In this document: positions 32,762 through 42,051 of the stretch, in pieces
How the letters are laid out: every line of letters begins with the position of its first letter
Position numbering within the stretch: the stretch's first letter is position 1
Source of the DNA: JAYREN01 sp963663375
Lineage (GTDB): Bacteria > Acidobacteriota > Holophagae > Holophagales > Holophagaceae
Direction of reading: 5' to 3'
Assembly: GCA_963663375.1 (NCBI GenBank)
Contig: OY760195.1
Location: 2,356,001 to 2,420,000 of the forward strand
DNA: 64,000 nucleotides
The notes under the pieces: model-generated
What the model was told of the DNA's origin: nothing
Seen by the model: only the letters and a program-made list of their open reading frames with translations
The model's database searches: none
Made by a program: the position numbers and the translations under genes

Positions 32762-33940
32762 TCAGGCGCAGTAGCGGACGGCCGCCGCCAGGAGCAGGTT
32801 GACCAGGGCGAGTGGGATCAGGTATTTCCACGCGACCGCCATAACCTGGTCGTACCGGTAGCGAGGGATGGTGCCCCGCACCCAGATGTAGACGAAGAGC
32901 AGGAAGATGATCTTCGCCACGAAGAAGAGGGCGTGAGGCTCACAGAGGAAGGTGACAAGCAGAGCTGGGAGATGGGCCGACAGGAAGGGGTTGACCAGTC
33001 CCTGCAAGCCGAAGGGCAACAACCAGGGACCGCCCAGGAAGAAGGCCGAGGCCAGGGCCGCCACCACAGTCATGTTGATGTACTCGGCCAGGTAGAAGAA
33101 CCCGAACTTCATGCCGGAGTACTCGGTGTGGAAGCCCGCCACCAGCTCGTTTTCCGCCTCGGGCATATCGAAGGGCAGACGATTGGTCTCGGCGAAGCCA
33201 CAGGTGAGGTAGATGAAGAAACCCAGGAACTGGGGGACGAGGCCCCAGAAGGGCAGCCCCACGGCCATGCCCCTGGACATCTCGCCGAACTGGAGGCTGC
33301 CGGACATCACCACGGGGGCCAGCAGGCTGAGGGTGAGGGGCACTTCGTAGCTCACGATCTGGGCGCCGCTGCGCAGGCCGCCCAAGAGCGGGTACTTGGA
33401 ATTGGAGGCCCAGCCCGCCAGCACGATGCCATAGACGCCCACACTGGCGATGCCCAGGATCCACAGCAGGCCCACATTCACGTCCGCCACGGCCCCGCTC
33501 ACGGGCAGGCCGCCCACGAGAGGAATGAATTTGGGCAGGACGAAGAGGGTGCCGGGCACGAAGCTGATGGCGGCGAAGACGATCACCGCCGCGCAGAAAC
33601 TGATTGCCGGGGCGATGAAGAATACGAACTTGTCGGCCTTGGTGGGGAGGATGTCCTCCTTGATGATCATCTTCACCACGTCGCCCACCAGCATCACGAT
33701 GCCGCGCCAGTAGGAGAGCATGGGCACCTTGCCCATCTTCCACATGTTGCGGTTGACGAAGCCCGTGAGGCCCGTGAGGCTACCCGCGACGCGGGTGGCG
33801 CCCAGGCGCAGCTGGAGGTAGCCGAGCACCTTGCGTTCCGCGTAGAGCGTGAGGGGCACCACCACGAAGATGAAGACCACCACCAGGATGGCCTGGAGGA
33901 GCGCGATGATGAGGGTCTGGGTGAGGGTCGGAGTCGGCAT
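32762..33940 (-). CDS. nuoH: NADH-quinone oxidoreductase subunit H
   Basis: 392 residues, about eight membrane helices. The NuoH signatures are the YAERKVLGYLQLRLGATRV loop near residue 30, the quinone-binding segment PFDMPEAENELVAGFHTEYSGMKF, and the C-terminal WVRGTIPRYRYDQVM. It forms the heel of complex I where ubiquinone or menaquinone enters. It lies ten bases upstream of nuoI and fifteen after nuoD, with no nuoE, nuoF or nuoG between D and H, where they usually sit. Confidence 0.97.
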   Translation of the reverse strand: MPTPTLTQTLIIALLQAILVVVFIFVVVPLTLYAERKVLGYLQLRLGATRVAGSLTGLTGFVNRNMWKMGKVPMLSYWRGIVMLVGDVVKMIIKEDILPTKADKFVFFIAPAISFCAAVIVFAAISFVPGTLFVLPKFIPLVGGLPVSGAVADVNVGLLWILGIASVGVYGIVLAGWASNSKYPLLGGLRSGAQIVSYEVPLTLSLLAPVVMSGSLQFGEMSRGMAVGLPFWGLVPQFLGFFIYLTCGFAETNRLPFDMPEAENELVAGFHTEYSGMKFGFFYLAEYINMTVVAALASAFFLGGPWLLPFGLQGLVNPFLSAHLPALLVTFLCEPHALFFVAKIIFLLFVYIWVRGTIPRYRYDQVMAVAWKYLIPLALVNLLLAAAVRYCA

Positions 33941-33954
33941 GGATCAGGTCCTCT

Positions 33955-35055
33955 TCAGCGGTCGATCTCGCCGAGCACGATGTCCAGGGTGCCAATGGCC
34001 GCGACGATATCGGCCAGAAGGCTCCCCTCGACCATCTTGGGCAGGGACTGGAGGTTGATGAAGCCCGGTGCCCGGACATGGAAACGGTAAGGGTTCGTAG
34101 ACCCCTTCTCGCCGACCAGGTAGTAGCCGATCTCGCCCTTGGGGGCCTCGGTGGCGTGGTAGACCTCGTTGACCTCGGCGCGGAGGATCTTGGGGATCTT
34201 GGCCATGACCGGGCCTTCGGGCAGGCCATCGATGCACTGCTGGATGATGCGGGCGCTCTGGCGCATTTCCTCGAGGCGCACCAGGTACCGGGCGTAGGTA
34301 TCGGCCTCGGTGCGGGTGGGCACTTCGAAGTCCATCTCCTCGTAGGCCGCGTACGGTGCATGCTTCCGGATATCGAAGGGCACGCCCGCGGCCCGCAGTA
34401 CGGGACCGGTCACGCCCAGGGCGATGGCATCCTCGGCATTGAGCTTGGCCACGCCGATGGTGCGCTTCTTCCAGATGCGGTTCTCGGTGAGGAGATTCTC
34501 GTATTCGTCGAGGCAGGCGGGGAACTTGGCCAGGAAGGCCCGAACCAGCTTCTCGAAGCCGGGGGGCAGATCCTCCCGCAGGCCGCCGATGCGGAAGGCG
34601 GTGGTGGTGAGGCGGCTGCCGCAGAAGGCCTCATTGATATCCAGGATGTCTTCGCGTTCCCGGAAGGTGTAGAGGAAGACCGTCATGGCACCGATGTCCA
34701 GCGCGTGGGTGGCCAGCCAGATCAGGTGGCTCGCCAGGCGGTTGAACTCGTTGAGCATGGTGCGGATGTACTGGGCGCGGCGGGGCACCGTAATGCCGAA
34801 GAGCTTCTCGTTGGCCTCGGCCCAGCCCAGGTTGTTGGCCACGGCGGAGCAGTAGTCCATGCGATCGGTCCAGACCTGGCCCTGGAAGAAGGTCTTGTTC
34901 TCGCAGATCTTCTCCACGCCCCGGTGCAGGAAGCCGATCATGGGGCGGCAGTGCTTGATGGTCTCGCCGTCGAGGCGCAGCTTGACCCGAAGCACGCCGT
35001 GGGTGGACGGGTGCTGCGGGCCCAGGTTGATTTCCATTTCCTCGTTCTTGAACAT
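33955..35055 (-). CDS. nuoD: NADH-quinone oxidoreductase subunit D (49-kDa type)
   Basis: 366 residues, separate from NuoC. Hallmarks are LGPQHPSTHGVLR at the N-terminus (quinone headgroup region), GFLHRGVEKI, DRMDYCSAVANNLGWA, and the C-terminal VHVRAPGFINLQSLP and ending VLGEIDR. It forms the quinone pocket with NuoB. Length is slightly below the usual 390-420. The start ATG has GGAG upstream and follows nuoC by four bases. Confidence 0.97.
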   Translation of the reverse strand: MFKNEEMEINLGPQHPSTHGVLRVKLRLDGETIKHCRPMIGFLHRGVEKICENKTFFQGQVWTDRMDYCSAVANNLGWAEANEKLFGITVPRRAQYIRTMLNEFNRLASHLIWLATHALDIGAMTVFLYTFREREDILDINEAFCGSRLTTTAFRIGGLREDLPPGFEKLVRAFLAKFPACLDEYENLLTENRIWKKRTIGVAKLNAEDAIALGVTGPVLRAAGVPFDIRKHAPYAAYEEMDFEVPTRTEADTYARYLVRLEEMRQSARIIQQCIDGLPEGPVMAKIPKILRAEVNEVYHATEAPKGEIGYYLVGEKGSTNPYRFHVRAPGFINLQSLPKMVEGSLLADIVAAIGTLDIVLGEIDR

Positions 35056-35058
35056 CGC

Positions 35059-35919
35059 TCACTCCGCCTTAGGCCGCTTGAGGTTGATGCCGAGCTGGCC
35101 AGCCTTCTGCAGGGCGATGCGGTTGAGCATGCCGCTGCGGTCTTCGCGGAAGTCGATGTCGCGCTGGCCCCAGCCCACCACGGGGTAGTCCTTGCGCAGG
35201 GCGTGGCCCTCCCAGTCTTCGGGGCAGAGGATGCGGGTCATGTCCGGGTGGTTCGCGAAGCGGATGCCCAGCATGTCCCAGATCTCGCGCTCCATCCAGT
35301 TGGCGGAGGGGTAGACCTGGGTGGCGCTCGCGGGCTCGAAGCCTTCCGGGATCAGGATGCGCAGCCGCAGCCGCTTCTTCCGGGCGATGCTGGTCAGGTG
35401 GTAGACCACGCTGAAGGCGAAGTCCTGGGCGGCGGGATAGTGGGTGGCGGTCTCGTCCGCCAGCATCTCGTATTTGAGGCGGGAATCCTCGCGGCAGAGA
35501 TGCAGGGCCTCCAGCAGATGTTCCTTCCCAATCTGGCAGGTCATTTCCCCCGCCTGCTCGAAGGCCTCTTCGACCTTGTCGCCGAGGAGTTCCATCAGGC
35601 GCAGCAGATCGGGATCCTGGGCCTCGATGGGGGCAGGGAAGACCATGTCCGTGTCGTTCTTCTTCGCCACGGCCTTCACGGGGGCCTTGGGGGCTTCCTT
35701 GCCCTCGGCTTCGGCCTTGGCCTTCGCGGTCTCGAAGTCCGCCAGCTGCTTCTGCCACTTGGCCTCATCGGCCTCCGCGGCGGCTTTCTGTTCGGCTACA
35801 AAGGCCCGATAGCCGGGCAGGGGCACAGTCTTGGGTAGCACGATCTCCCGGTTGGGGGCCGTCTTGTAGTCGTAGACGAAGGGGCCGGTCGGAATTTCAG
35901 GGGTGGTCTCGTCCGCCAT
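35059..35919 (-). CDS. nuoC: NADH-quinone oxidoreductase subunit C (30-kDa type) with N-terminal extension
   Basis: 286 residues. The core lies in the C-terminal two thirds: VVYHLTSIARKKRLRLRI, then the signature SANWMEREIWDMLGIRFANHPDMTRIL and EGHALRKDYPV. The first 95 residues are an Ala/Lys/Glu-rich extension (EAEGKEAPKAPVKAVAKK) that is not typical of NuoC and looks disordered or coiled. It couples to NuoD at the Q module. The ATG overlaps the nuoB stop as TGATG. Confidence 0.95.
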   Translation of the reverse strand: MADETTPEIPTGPFVYDYKTAPNREIVLPKTVPLPGYRAFVAEQKAAAEADEAKWQKQLADFETAKAKAEAEGKEAPKAPVKAVAKKNDTDMVFPAPIEAQDPDLLRLMELLGDKVEEAFEQAGEMTCQIGKEHLLEALHLCREDSRLKYEMLADETATHYPAAQDFAFSVVYHLTSIARKKRLRLRILIPEGFEPASATQVYPSANWMEREIWDMLGIRFANHPDMTRILCPEDWEGHALRKDYPVVGWGQRDIDFREDRSGMLNRIALQKAGQLGINLKRPKAE

Positions 35920-36470
35920 CAGCCGACCTCCTCTCGATAACCCTCTGGGGCCGTTTCGAGGCCTGGACCCTCGAAGATCTCCTTGTACCGATCGGCGAGA
36001 CTGCTGCTCATGATCTTGTCCTGCAGTTTCATGAAGCCGTAGAGCAGCGACTCCGGTCGGGGCGGGCAGCCTGGAATGTAGACATCCACGGGGATGACTT
36101 TGTCCACGCCCTGAATGGTGTGGTACGAATCAAAGGGGCCGCCGCAGGTGGCGCAGCTGCCCATGGCGATCACCCACTTGGGCTCGGGCATCTGGTCATA
36201 GAGCTGCTTGATGATGGGCGCCATCTTGTAGGTGACGGTGCCCGCCACGATCATCAGGTCCGCCTGCCGGGGCGTGGCGCGGAAGATGCCGCAGCCGAAG
36301 CGGTCGAAGTCGAAGCGGGCGGCGCCCGTGGCCATCATCTCGATGGCGCAGCAGGCCAGACCGAAGGTCATGGGCCACACGCTGGTGGCCCGGGACCAGT
36401 TCATGACCTTTTCGACCTTGGTGGTGATGAGGATGTGCTCCAGGGCCGTTGGCTGGTTTGCTATTCCCAT
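35919..36470 (-). CDS. nuoB: NADH-quinone oxidoreductase subunit B (cluster N2)
   Basis: 183 residues from the ATG at 36470. The open frame continues upstream but overlaps nuoA out of frame, so the shorter start is chosen. The N2 4Fe-4S ligands are seen as GLACCAIEMMA, MGSCATCGGPF and YIPGCPPRPE. It passes electrons to quinone. The start overlaps the nuoA end by ten bases and the stop abuts nuoC, so nuoA, nuoB and nuoC are closely coupled. Confidence 0.97.
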   Translation of the reverse strand: MGIANQPTALEHILITTKVEKVMNWSRATSVWPMTFGLACCAIEMMATGAARFDFDRFGCGIFRATPRQADLMIVAGTVTYKMAPIIKQLYDQMPEPKWVIAMGSCATCGGPFDSYHTIQGVDKVIPVDVYIPGCPPRPESLLYGFMKLQDKIMSSSLADRYKEIFEGPGLETAPEGYREEVG

Positions 36471-36814
36471 GTGAGCGCTCCCTTGGACCAGATGTAGCCG
36501 TAACCGAAGAGCAGCAGGAAGAGGAAGATGCCGATCTCGATCAGGCCGAAGAGGGCCAATTCCTTCATCTGGATGGCCCAGGGCATGAGAAATACCGTTT
36601 CCACATCGAAGACGAGGAACATGACTGCCACCAGGTAGTAGCGCACCGAGAACTTCTCCCGGGCCTCGCCGGTGGTCGTGATACCACATTCATATGTTGA
36701 GGATTTGGCCGCACTGGGCCAGCTGGGGCGCAGCAGCCGGGACAAGTTCCAGATGATGATCGGCAATGCCACGGCCACAAGGATCAGAAGCAGGATGGGT
36801 GCGTACCCACGCAT
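36461..36814 (-). CDS. nuoA: NADH-quinone oxidoreductase subunit A
   Basis: 117 residues, three membrane helices. The family hallmark STYECGITTTGEAREKFSVRYY is intact (Glu-Cys-Gly loop), followed by VMFLVFDVETVFLMPWA. It is the first gene of the operon. The start at 36814 has a good GGAGG ribosome-binding site. A TTGACC hexamer further upstream on the same strand may be a -35 box in the 120-base region shared with divergent pilB. Confidence 0.96.
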   Translation of the reverse strand: MRGYAPILLLILVAVALPIIIWNLSRLLRPSWPSAAKSSTYECGITTTGEAREKFSVRYYLVAVMFLVFDVETVFLMPWAIQMKELALFGLIEIGIFLFLLLFGYGYIWSKGALTWE

Positions 36815-36937
36815 GGAACCTCCGGGCTGTCGCTAGGATTTTCAATTGTGGGCGTTGGACCCTCACTCGGTCAACGCCGTATTCCGACTCGGGAGTCTAT
36901 TGGACCTTTCGGGCGCTGGGGGCACTACCATTTACCC

Positions 36938-38590
36938 ATGTCCTCCTCCATGCCCTCCCCCGACTCCGATTCGCCGACCCTGCACGGGGACCTCACCAAG
37001 GTGCTGGATCCTGCGGAACTCTCCAAGACCGACTACCGGCCACCCCAGCTCTATCCGACGCTGGATCTCACCAAGGAGCCGGTGGACTTCGGCCTCTTCC
37101 AGGCCATTTCCCTGGACCTCATGCTCAAGCACCACTTCGTTCCGGTGCACGAGGAGGGCGGTGCTCTGTGGTTGGCCATGGCCGATCCCCTGGATGTGGT
37201 GACCCAGGATCTCCTCCGGCGACAGCTCAAGCGCCCGCTGCGGTTCGCCGGGGCGCCCCAGGCCCAGATCCAGGAAGTGCTCAAGAAATCCGAATCCGGC
37301 CAGAAGGTGCTGGACGAGGCCGGCGAGGCCCTGAAGGTGCAGGTACTCCGGGAAGAGGACCTCGACGACGAGGTGCTGGATCTGGACCGCATTACCGACA
37401 AGGACGAGGCGCCCATCATCCGCCTGGTGGACACCACCATCTTCAACGCCCTCCAGCGCCGGGCCTCGGACATTCACATGGAGACCACGGCCACGGGTTT
37501 CCAGATCAAGTACCGCATCGACGGCAGCCTCTACACCGCGGCGGAGCCCATCGACAAGCGCTTCGCCTCGCCCATCATCAGCCGCATCAAGGTCATGTCT
37601 GAGTTGGACATCGCCGAGAAGCGCAAGCCCCAGGATGGCCGCTTCAAGCTCAAGGTCCGGGGCCGGGCCATCGACTTCCGCGTGTCCATCATGCCCACCA
37701 TCCATGGCGAGGACTCGGTCATCCGCATCCTGGACAAGGAAAATCTCAGCGAGGAATTCAAGAGCCTGAGTCTGGACATCCTAGGCTTCTCACCGGATGA
37801 ACTCACCCGCATCCGCCGCTTCGCCAAGGAGCCCTACGGCATGTTCCTGGTGACGGGCCCCACGGGCAGCGGCAAGACCACCACGCTCTATGCAGTGCTC
37901 TCCGAGATCCGCAGCCCCGAGGACAAGCTCATCACCATCGAGGATCCCGTCGAATACCAGCTCGAGGGGGTGACCCAGATCCCCGTGAACGAGAAGAAGG
38001 GCCTCACCTTCGCCGTGGGTCTGCGCTCCATCCTGCGCCATGACCCGGACAAGATCCTGGTGGGCGAGATCCGCGATTCCGAGACGGCCCAGATCGCCAT
38101 CCAGTCCGCGCTCACCGGCCACCTGGTGTTCACCACCGTCCACGCCAACAACACCCTGGATGTGCTGGGACGCTTCCAGCACATGGGCGTAGAGGTCTAC
38201 AACTTCGTGTCCGCCCTCAACTGCATCCTGGCCCAGCGCCTGGTGCGCACTCTCTGCCCCAAGTGCAAGCGCAAGATCACCCCCAGCGCCGCCGAACTCA
38301 CCGAAAACGGCGTGGATGCCGCCTGGGCCGCCCGGGGGGCCTTCTTCGAGAAGGTGGGCTGCGTGGACTGCAATGGCACCGGCTTCCGGGGTCGCCAAGC
38401 CATCATCGAGTTCATGGGCATGAACGACGAGCTGCGGGAGCTCATTACCAACCGCGCCTCCATCCGCGACATCAAGGCCGCCGCCCGGCGCCACGGCATG
38501 CAGACCCTCCGAGAAAGCGCCCTCGAGAAGGTGCGCCTGGGCGTTTCCACCTTCCCCGAGATCAATAAGGTGACCTTCCGGGAAGGCTGA
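36938..38590 (+). CDS. pilB: Type IV pilus/type II secretion assembly ATPase (PilB/GspE)
   Basis: 550 residues from ATG 36938. The open frame has 30 more codons upstream without family features. The N-terminal part (about 20-160) resembles the T2SSE-N/MshEN-type domain. The ATPase has Walker A GPTGSGKTTT near residue 307, ITIEDPVEYQ, Walker B ILVGEIRDSETA, and the His box TGHLVFTTVHANNT. Two CxxC pairs (LCPKCKR near 440, GCVDCNGTG near 473) are the zinc-binding motif found in GspE/PilB. It powers pilus or pseudopilus extension. It is divergent from nuoA, and other pilus genes in the window lie about 9 and 14 kb downstream. Confidence 0.93.
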   Translation: MSSSMPSPDSDSPTLHGDLTKVLDPAELSKTDYRPPQLYPTLDLTKEPVDFGLFQAISLDLMLKHHFVPVHEEGGALWLAMADPLDVVTQDLLRRQLKRPLRFAGAPQAQIQEVLKKSESGQKVLDEAGEALKVQVLREEDLDDEVLDLDRITDKDEAPIIRLVDTTIFNALQRRASDIHMETTATGFQIKYRIDGSLYTAAEPIDKRFASPIISRIKVMSELDIAEKRKPQDGRFKLKVRGRAIDFRVSIMPTIHGEDSVIRILDKENLSEEFKSLSLDILGFSPDELTRIRRFAKEPYGMFLVTGPTGSGKTTTLYAVLSEIRSPEDKLITIEDPVEYQLEGVTQIPVNEKKGLTFAVGLRSILRHDPDKILVGEIRDSETAQIAIQSALTGHLVFTTVHANNTLDVLGRFQHMGVEVYNFVSALNCILAQRLVRTLCPKCKRKITPSAAELTENGVDAAWAARGAFFEKVGCVDCNGTGFRGRQAIIEFMGMNDELRELITNRASIRDIKAAARRHGMQTLRESALEKVRLGVSTFPEINKVTFREG

Positions 38591-38591
38591 G

Positions 38592-39980
38592 TCATTGCGC
38601 AGGGGCTGGCTCCATCTGCCGCAGGATGGCCTCGAATTCGGCCTGCCCATGCAGGGATTTCAACTCGGGGAGCGCCCGGATCCGCTCCGGCTTCCGGTAG
38701 CCCCTCCACTGGGCCACCTTCAGGTGAGCGAGGCCCTCGGAGGTCTTGCCCATCTGCACCAGGGCCGCTGCCGCATAGATGCAGGGCCAGCCCTCTCGTT
38801 CGTCCAGGGCGGCCAGGCTTGAGCTAAGGAGCAGGAGACGATCCCAGGCCTTCCGTTCCAGGGCCTCGCCCAGGGCGATTCGATAGCTCAGGATGGGGCC
38901 CCCCAGGACTCGCCGGATCATCAGCCTCTCCGTGGGGGCGGCCTTCTTCAAGCGTCCAACCAACCGGTTGAGTTCACGTAGCTTCTGATCGCCTTGGGGT
39001 AGCCCATCCAACTCCCTGGAGAGGCTTCCATATTGTTCCTCGAGCTTCAACTCCTCGGTCACGGAGGGCTCCCCTCGCAGGACCGTCACGCGCCGCGAGG
39101 CCCTGCGGCCCGCCTCGGAATCAGGAAACAGGCTGGCCAACTCCTGCCATCGCCGCAGGCCGAGTAGGGAGTTTCCCGCATTTTCCGCAGCCCGTTCCAG
39201 ATTCCCGCGAAATTCTGTTGCGAGGCCTTCGTCGGGGGTGACCCAACCCTGCTGCACCGCGCCCAACTGAAGGAAGGTCATGGCCGACATGGCGGTTTCT
39301 TCCGGGGCGCGTTCATGGCCGCCCTCAAAGCGATCCGCCAAGGCCTTCCATCCCCGGGACTCCAGCTCCCGACGCCCCTCGAGCACCTCCCAATGATTGA
39401 AGTCCTCCTGGCCACAGCCGAGGTAGAACCGCAGGTGCCCAAGGCCTGTGAGCAGGCCTTGGCCTGTGCCGAAAGCGCCGAAGGAAATGACTCCCGCGAA
39501 ATGCTTAGGATGCTTCATGGCCAGGGTCAGGGCCATGCGGGCTCCACCGGATAGTCCCGTGGCGTAGCTCTGCCGGGGATCCACCCTGAAGCGGGCATGG
39601 ACATCCTGCCACATGGCCTCGGCACCCTCCAGGGCGGGGCGCAGGGGGCCATTGCGGGAATCGTTGGAGCCCACCACGATCCAGCCGAAGCGGTCGGCGG
39701 CCCGTCGGTAGAGCTGCACGGGTTCTTCTCCCAGGCCCACGGGCGAGAATCCGAACAGCACGGGCCAGGCGCGATCTTCGCGATAGGCGGTAGGCAGGTA
39801 GAGGGCGTAGCTGAACTTCGGATTGGCGATGCACGCCACGCGCGGAACCACTTCGCCCTTTGGCAGGGAAGGCGGTGTCTGGGCGAAGAGTTGGCCGAGG
39901 GATAAAGCGAGTATTAGCGCGCGCACGAGAACCCCAGGGACATGATGGCACTCGGTGCCCCTGGGCACCTTGCGGTTCAT
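38592..39980 (-). CDS. Secreted alpha/beta-hydrolase-fold protein with helical C-terminal region
   Basis: 462 residues, or 444 if the GTG at 39926 is the start, which places a signal peptide (RALILALSLGQLFAQ) right at the N-terminus. The N-terminal half has alpha/beta-hydrolase features: LYLPTAYREDRAWPVLFGFSP, then the nucleophile elbow GLSGGARMAL (GxSxG), as in feruloyl-esterase or PHB-depolymerase-like proteins. The C-terminal half is helical with repeats of Leu/Arg and no clear domain. Function unknown. It converges with pilB, stops one base apart. Confidence 0.65.
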   Translation of the reverse strand: MNRKVPRGTECHHVPGVLVRALILALSLGQLFAQTPPSLPKGEVVPRVACIANPKFSYALYLPTAYREDRAWPVLFGFSPVGLGEEPVQLYRRAADRFGWIVVGSNDSRNGPLRPALEGAEAMWQDVHARFRVDPRQSYATGLSGGARMALTLAMKHPKHFAGVISFGAFGTGQGLLTGLGHLRFYLGCGQEDFNHWEVLEGRRELESRGWKALADRFEGGHERAPEETAMSAMTFLQLGAVQQGWVTPDEGLATEFRGNLERAAENAGNSLLGLRRWQELASLFPDSEAGRRASRRVTVLRGEPSVTEELKLEEQYGSLSRELDGLPQGDQKLRELNRLVGRLKKAAPTERLMIRRVLGGPILSYRIALGEALERKAWDRLLLLSSSLAALDEREGWPCIYAAAALVQMGKTSEGLAHLKVAQWRGYRKPERIRALPELKSLHGQAEFEAILRQMEPAPAQ

Positions 39981-40008
39981 CCCAGATTCGGGACGGTTCG
40001 CCCCAGGA

Positions 40009-41763
40009 TCAGTCCGCCAGGCCTTTGACCAGTTCCCGCTCTAGGCTCTGCAAGCGCTTGAGGCGGGCAAAGGTGCCGGGGCGGAGCGCCAGTTCGGCGG
40101 GGCTGCCGTATTCGATGGGTTGCCCCTCCTCCAGCACCAGCACCCGGTCGCAGAGTTCGGCCACGAAGACGCGGTGGGTGGCGAGTACCAGGGTGCTGCG
40201 GCCCAGGAAGGCCCGGAGGTTCTCCAGGATGCGGCTTTCCGTTTCGGCATCCACGGCGGAGAGGGCATCGTCCAGGAGCATCAGGCGCGGGTGCCGCAGC
40301 AGGGCTCGGGCCAGAGCGGTGCGCTGACGTTCTCCCCCGGAAAGGGCCACGCCGCGCTCGCCCACCACCGTTTCCAGGCCCGCGGGGAGGCGCCGGATGA
40401 GGTCATCCAGGCAGACTACTCGAGCCACATCCCAGAGTTCCTCCTCCGTGGCCTCCGGTCGGCCCAGGGCCAGGTTCTCCCTAAGGGTCGTGGAGAAGAG
40501 GAAGGCCTCCTGGGGCACCCAGCCAAGGCCCGCCCAGTGGTGTCTCAGGCGCTCTGGTCGAAGGGGCACGTCATCCACGAGGAGCCGCCCGGAATGGGCA
40601 TCACGCAGGCCCGCCAGCACCTGGAGCAGCACCGTTTTGCCCGAGCCGATGCTGCCGAGGATGGCGAGGCTCCCGCCGGAAGGGATATCGAGATCCAGGG
40701 GCCCGAGGCCCCGTCCCGTCTCGAATCGATGCGCGAGTCCTTCCAGGCGCAGGGCGGCCGGAGACACCGAAAGCTGGACCGCTGCGGGCTCGGGCAGCGC
40801 GCTTTCGGGGCTGGCGAAGACCTGGTCGATGCGCTCCTGCCCGGCCCGGGCGCGCTGGAAGAGGTTGGCCGCCCAGCCCAGAGACATCACCGGCCAGGAG
40901 AGGGCCGCCAGGTAGCCCGTGAAGGCGGTGAGATCCCCCAGGGTCAGGACGTGACTGAGTACGAGGCCGCCGCCGAAGGCGACCAGGATCAGGGCCGCCA
41001 GGCCGCCCATGAGCATGGCCAGGGGGCCGTACGAGCTGAAGATGGCCGACTGGCGGATGCTCAGGCCGGCCTGCCTACGGCTCAGTTCCAGGAAGCCCTC
41101 GATGCGCTGGTCCTCAAGGCCGAAGGCCTGGACGACCTTTTCGCCGGAGATCGTCTCGTGGCTGAAGGTGTTGAGTTCGGAGGTGACGAGTTGGAGCCTC
41201 TGCTGGATGCGGTGGCTGGCCTTGCCGATGACGTAGAAACCCAGGCCCAGGAGGGCGAAGGGGGCCATGACGACCAGGGTGAGCCTGGGGCTACCGTGGA
41301 TCATCAGCCCCAGGGTGACGGGCAGGAGGCTGAAGGCCTGGAGGAAACTCATGAGCCCGGGGCCAGTGGCCATGCGCACGGCGCCTACGTCATCGCCGAT
41401 GCGGCTCATCAGATCCCCCACCCGCTGGCGCTCGAAAAAGGCGAAGGGCCGGGTGAGCAGGAAGCCGAAGAGCTCCTCCCGCTGTTCCTTTTCGATGGTC
41501 CGGCTCAGGCCGATCAGGATATTGCGCATCAGGTAGCGGCCCACACCCGCCACCAGGGTGAAGGCAAGCATGACCACGAGCAGTCGGCGGGAGCGGGCAT
41601 ATTCCGCGCGTTCCAGTGCATGGACGGCTCGCCCGGCCCAATAGGGAACCCAAGCGGCAGAAACGCTGCACAGGATCGTCGCCCCCAGTCCCGCCACCAG
41701 GGTGCTTCGGTGGGGTGCCACCAGCTTCCACCACCACAGCGCGATTGATCGGGTCTGGGTCAA
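40009..41763 (-). CDS. ABC transporter ATPase/permease, MdlA/YheI-like half exporter
   Basis: 584 residues. Six membrane helices (about 1-310) fuse to a nucleotide-binding domain. Walker A is GSIGSGKTVLLQ and the signature is LSGGERQRTALARAL. Walker B reads LMLLDDALSAVD, where the catalytic Glu is Asp. That replacement occurs in the degenerate subunit of heterodimeric exporters such as MdlA/YheI. The usual partner subunit (MdlB/YheH) is not present nearby. It probably exports lipid or drug-like substrates. Its start region is near the divergent peptide-binding protein gene. Confidence 0.9.
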   Translation of the reverse strand: MTQTRSIALWWWKLVAPHRSTLVAGLGATILCSVSAAWVPYWAGRAVHALERAEYARSRRLLVVMLAFTLVAGVGRYLMRNILIGLSRTIEKEQREELFGFLLTRPFAFFERQRVGDLMSRIGDDVGAVRMATGPGLMSFLQAFSLLPVTLGLMIHGSPRLTLVVMAPFALLGLGFYVIGKASHRIQQRLQLVTSELNTFSHETISGEKVVQAFGLEDQRIEGFLELSRRQAGLSIRQSAIFSSYGPLAMLMGGLAALILVAFGGGLVLSHVLTLGDLTAFTGYLAALSWPVMSLGWAANLFQRARAGQERIDQVFASPESALPEPAAVQLSVSPAALRLEGLAHRFETGRGLGPLDLDIPSGGSLAILGSIGSGKTVLLQVLAGLRDAHSGRLLVDDVPLRPERLRHHWAGLGWVPQEAFLFSTTLRENLALGRPEATEEELWDVARVVCLDDLIRRLPAGLETVVGERGVALSGGERQRTALARALLRHPRLMLLDDALSAVDAETESRILENLRAFLGRSTLVLATHRVFVAELCDRVLVLEEGQPIEYGSPAELALRPGTFARLKRLQSLERELVKGLAD

Positions 41764-42051
41764 GGGGCCTCCCCGGCAAGCCTAGCGCGAAAGGGTGCCG
41801 GGGCCCTAGGACGACCCGTGGGGCCACAATCGGGAACCGTGCCTCACCGGGTGTTCTTGGCTTTTCATCCCCGTTTACCGCCGGCCGAAAAGGTATTTAA
41901 CCAGGGGTGAACAGTGATGTACGGTGATGCTTCTGCTTAAGATCCTGCATTCTGGGGAGATGTCTGACTGAGGCGCGATCGAATTTTTCTTCAATCGCGG
42001 TGCAAACGAGAACAAGCGTAAACTGGCTTGAATCCTCCATTCAGGTGCCCT
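41764..42051. promoter_or_regulatory. Intergenic region upstream of the peptide-binding protein operon
   Basis: 288 bases separating divergent genes. It includes an imperfect hairpin, GCGATCGAA followed by a T-rich loop and TTCAATCGC, near 41977-41999. Nothing else recognisable was seen. Promoters for both divergent genes should lie here. Confidence 0.35.
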
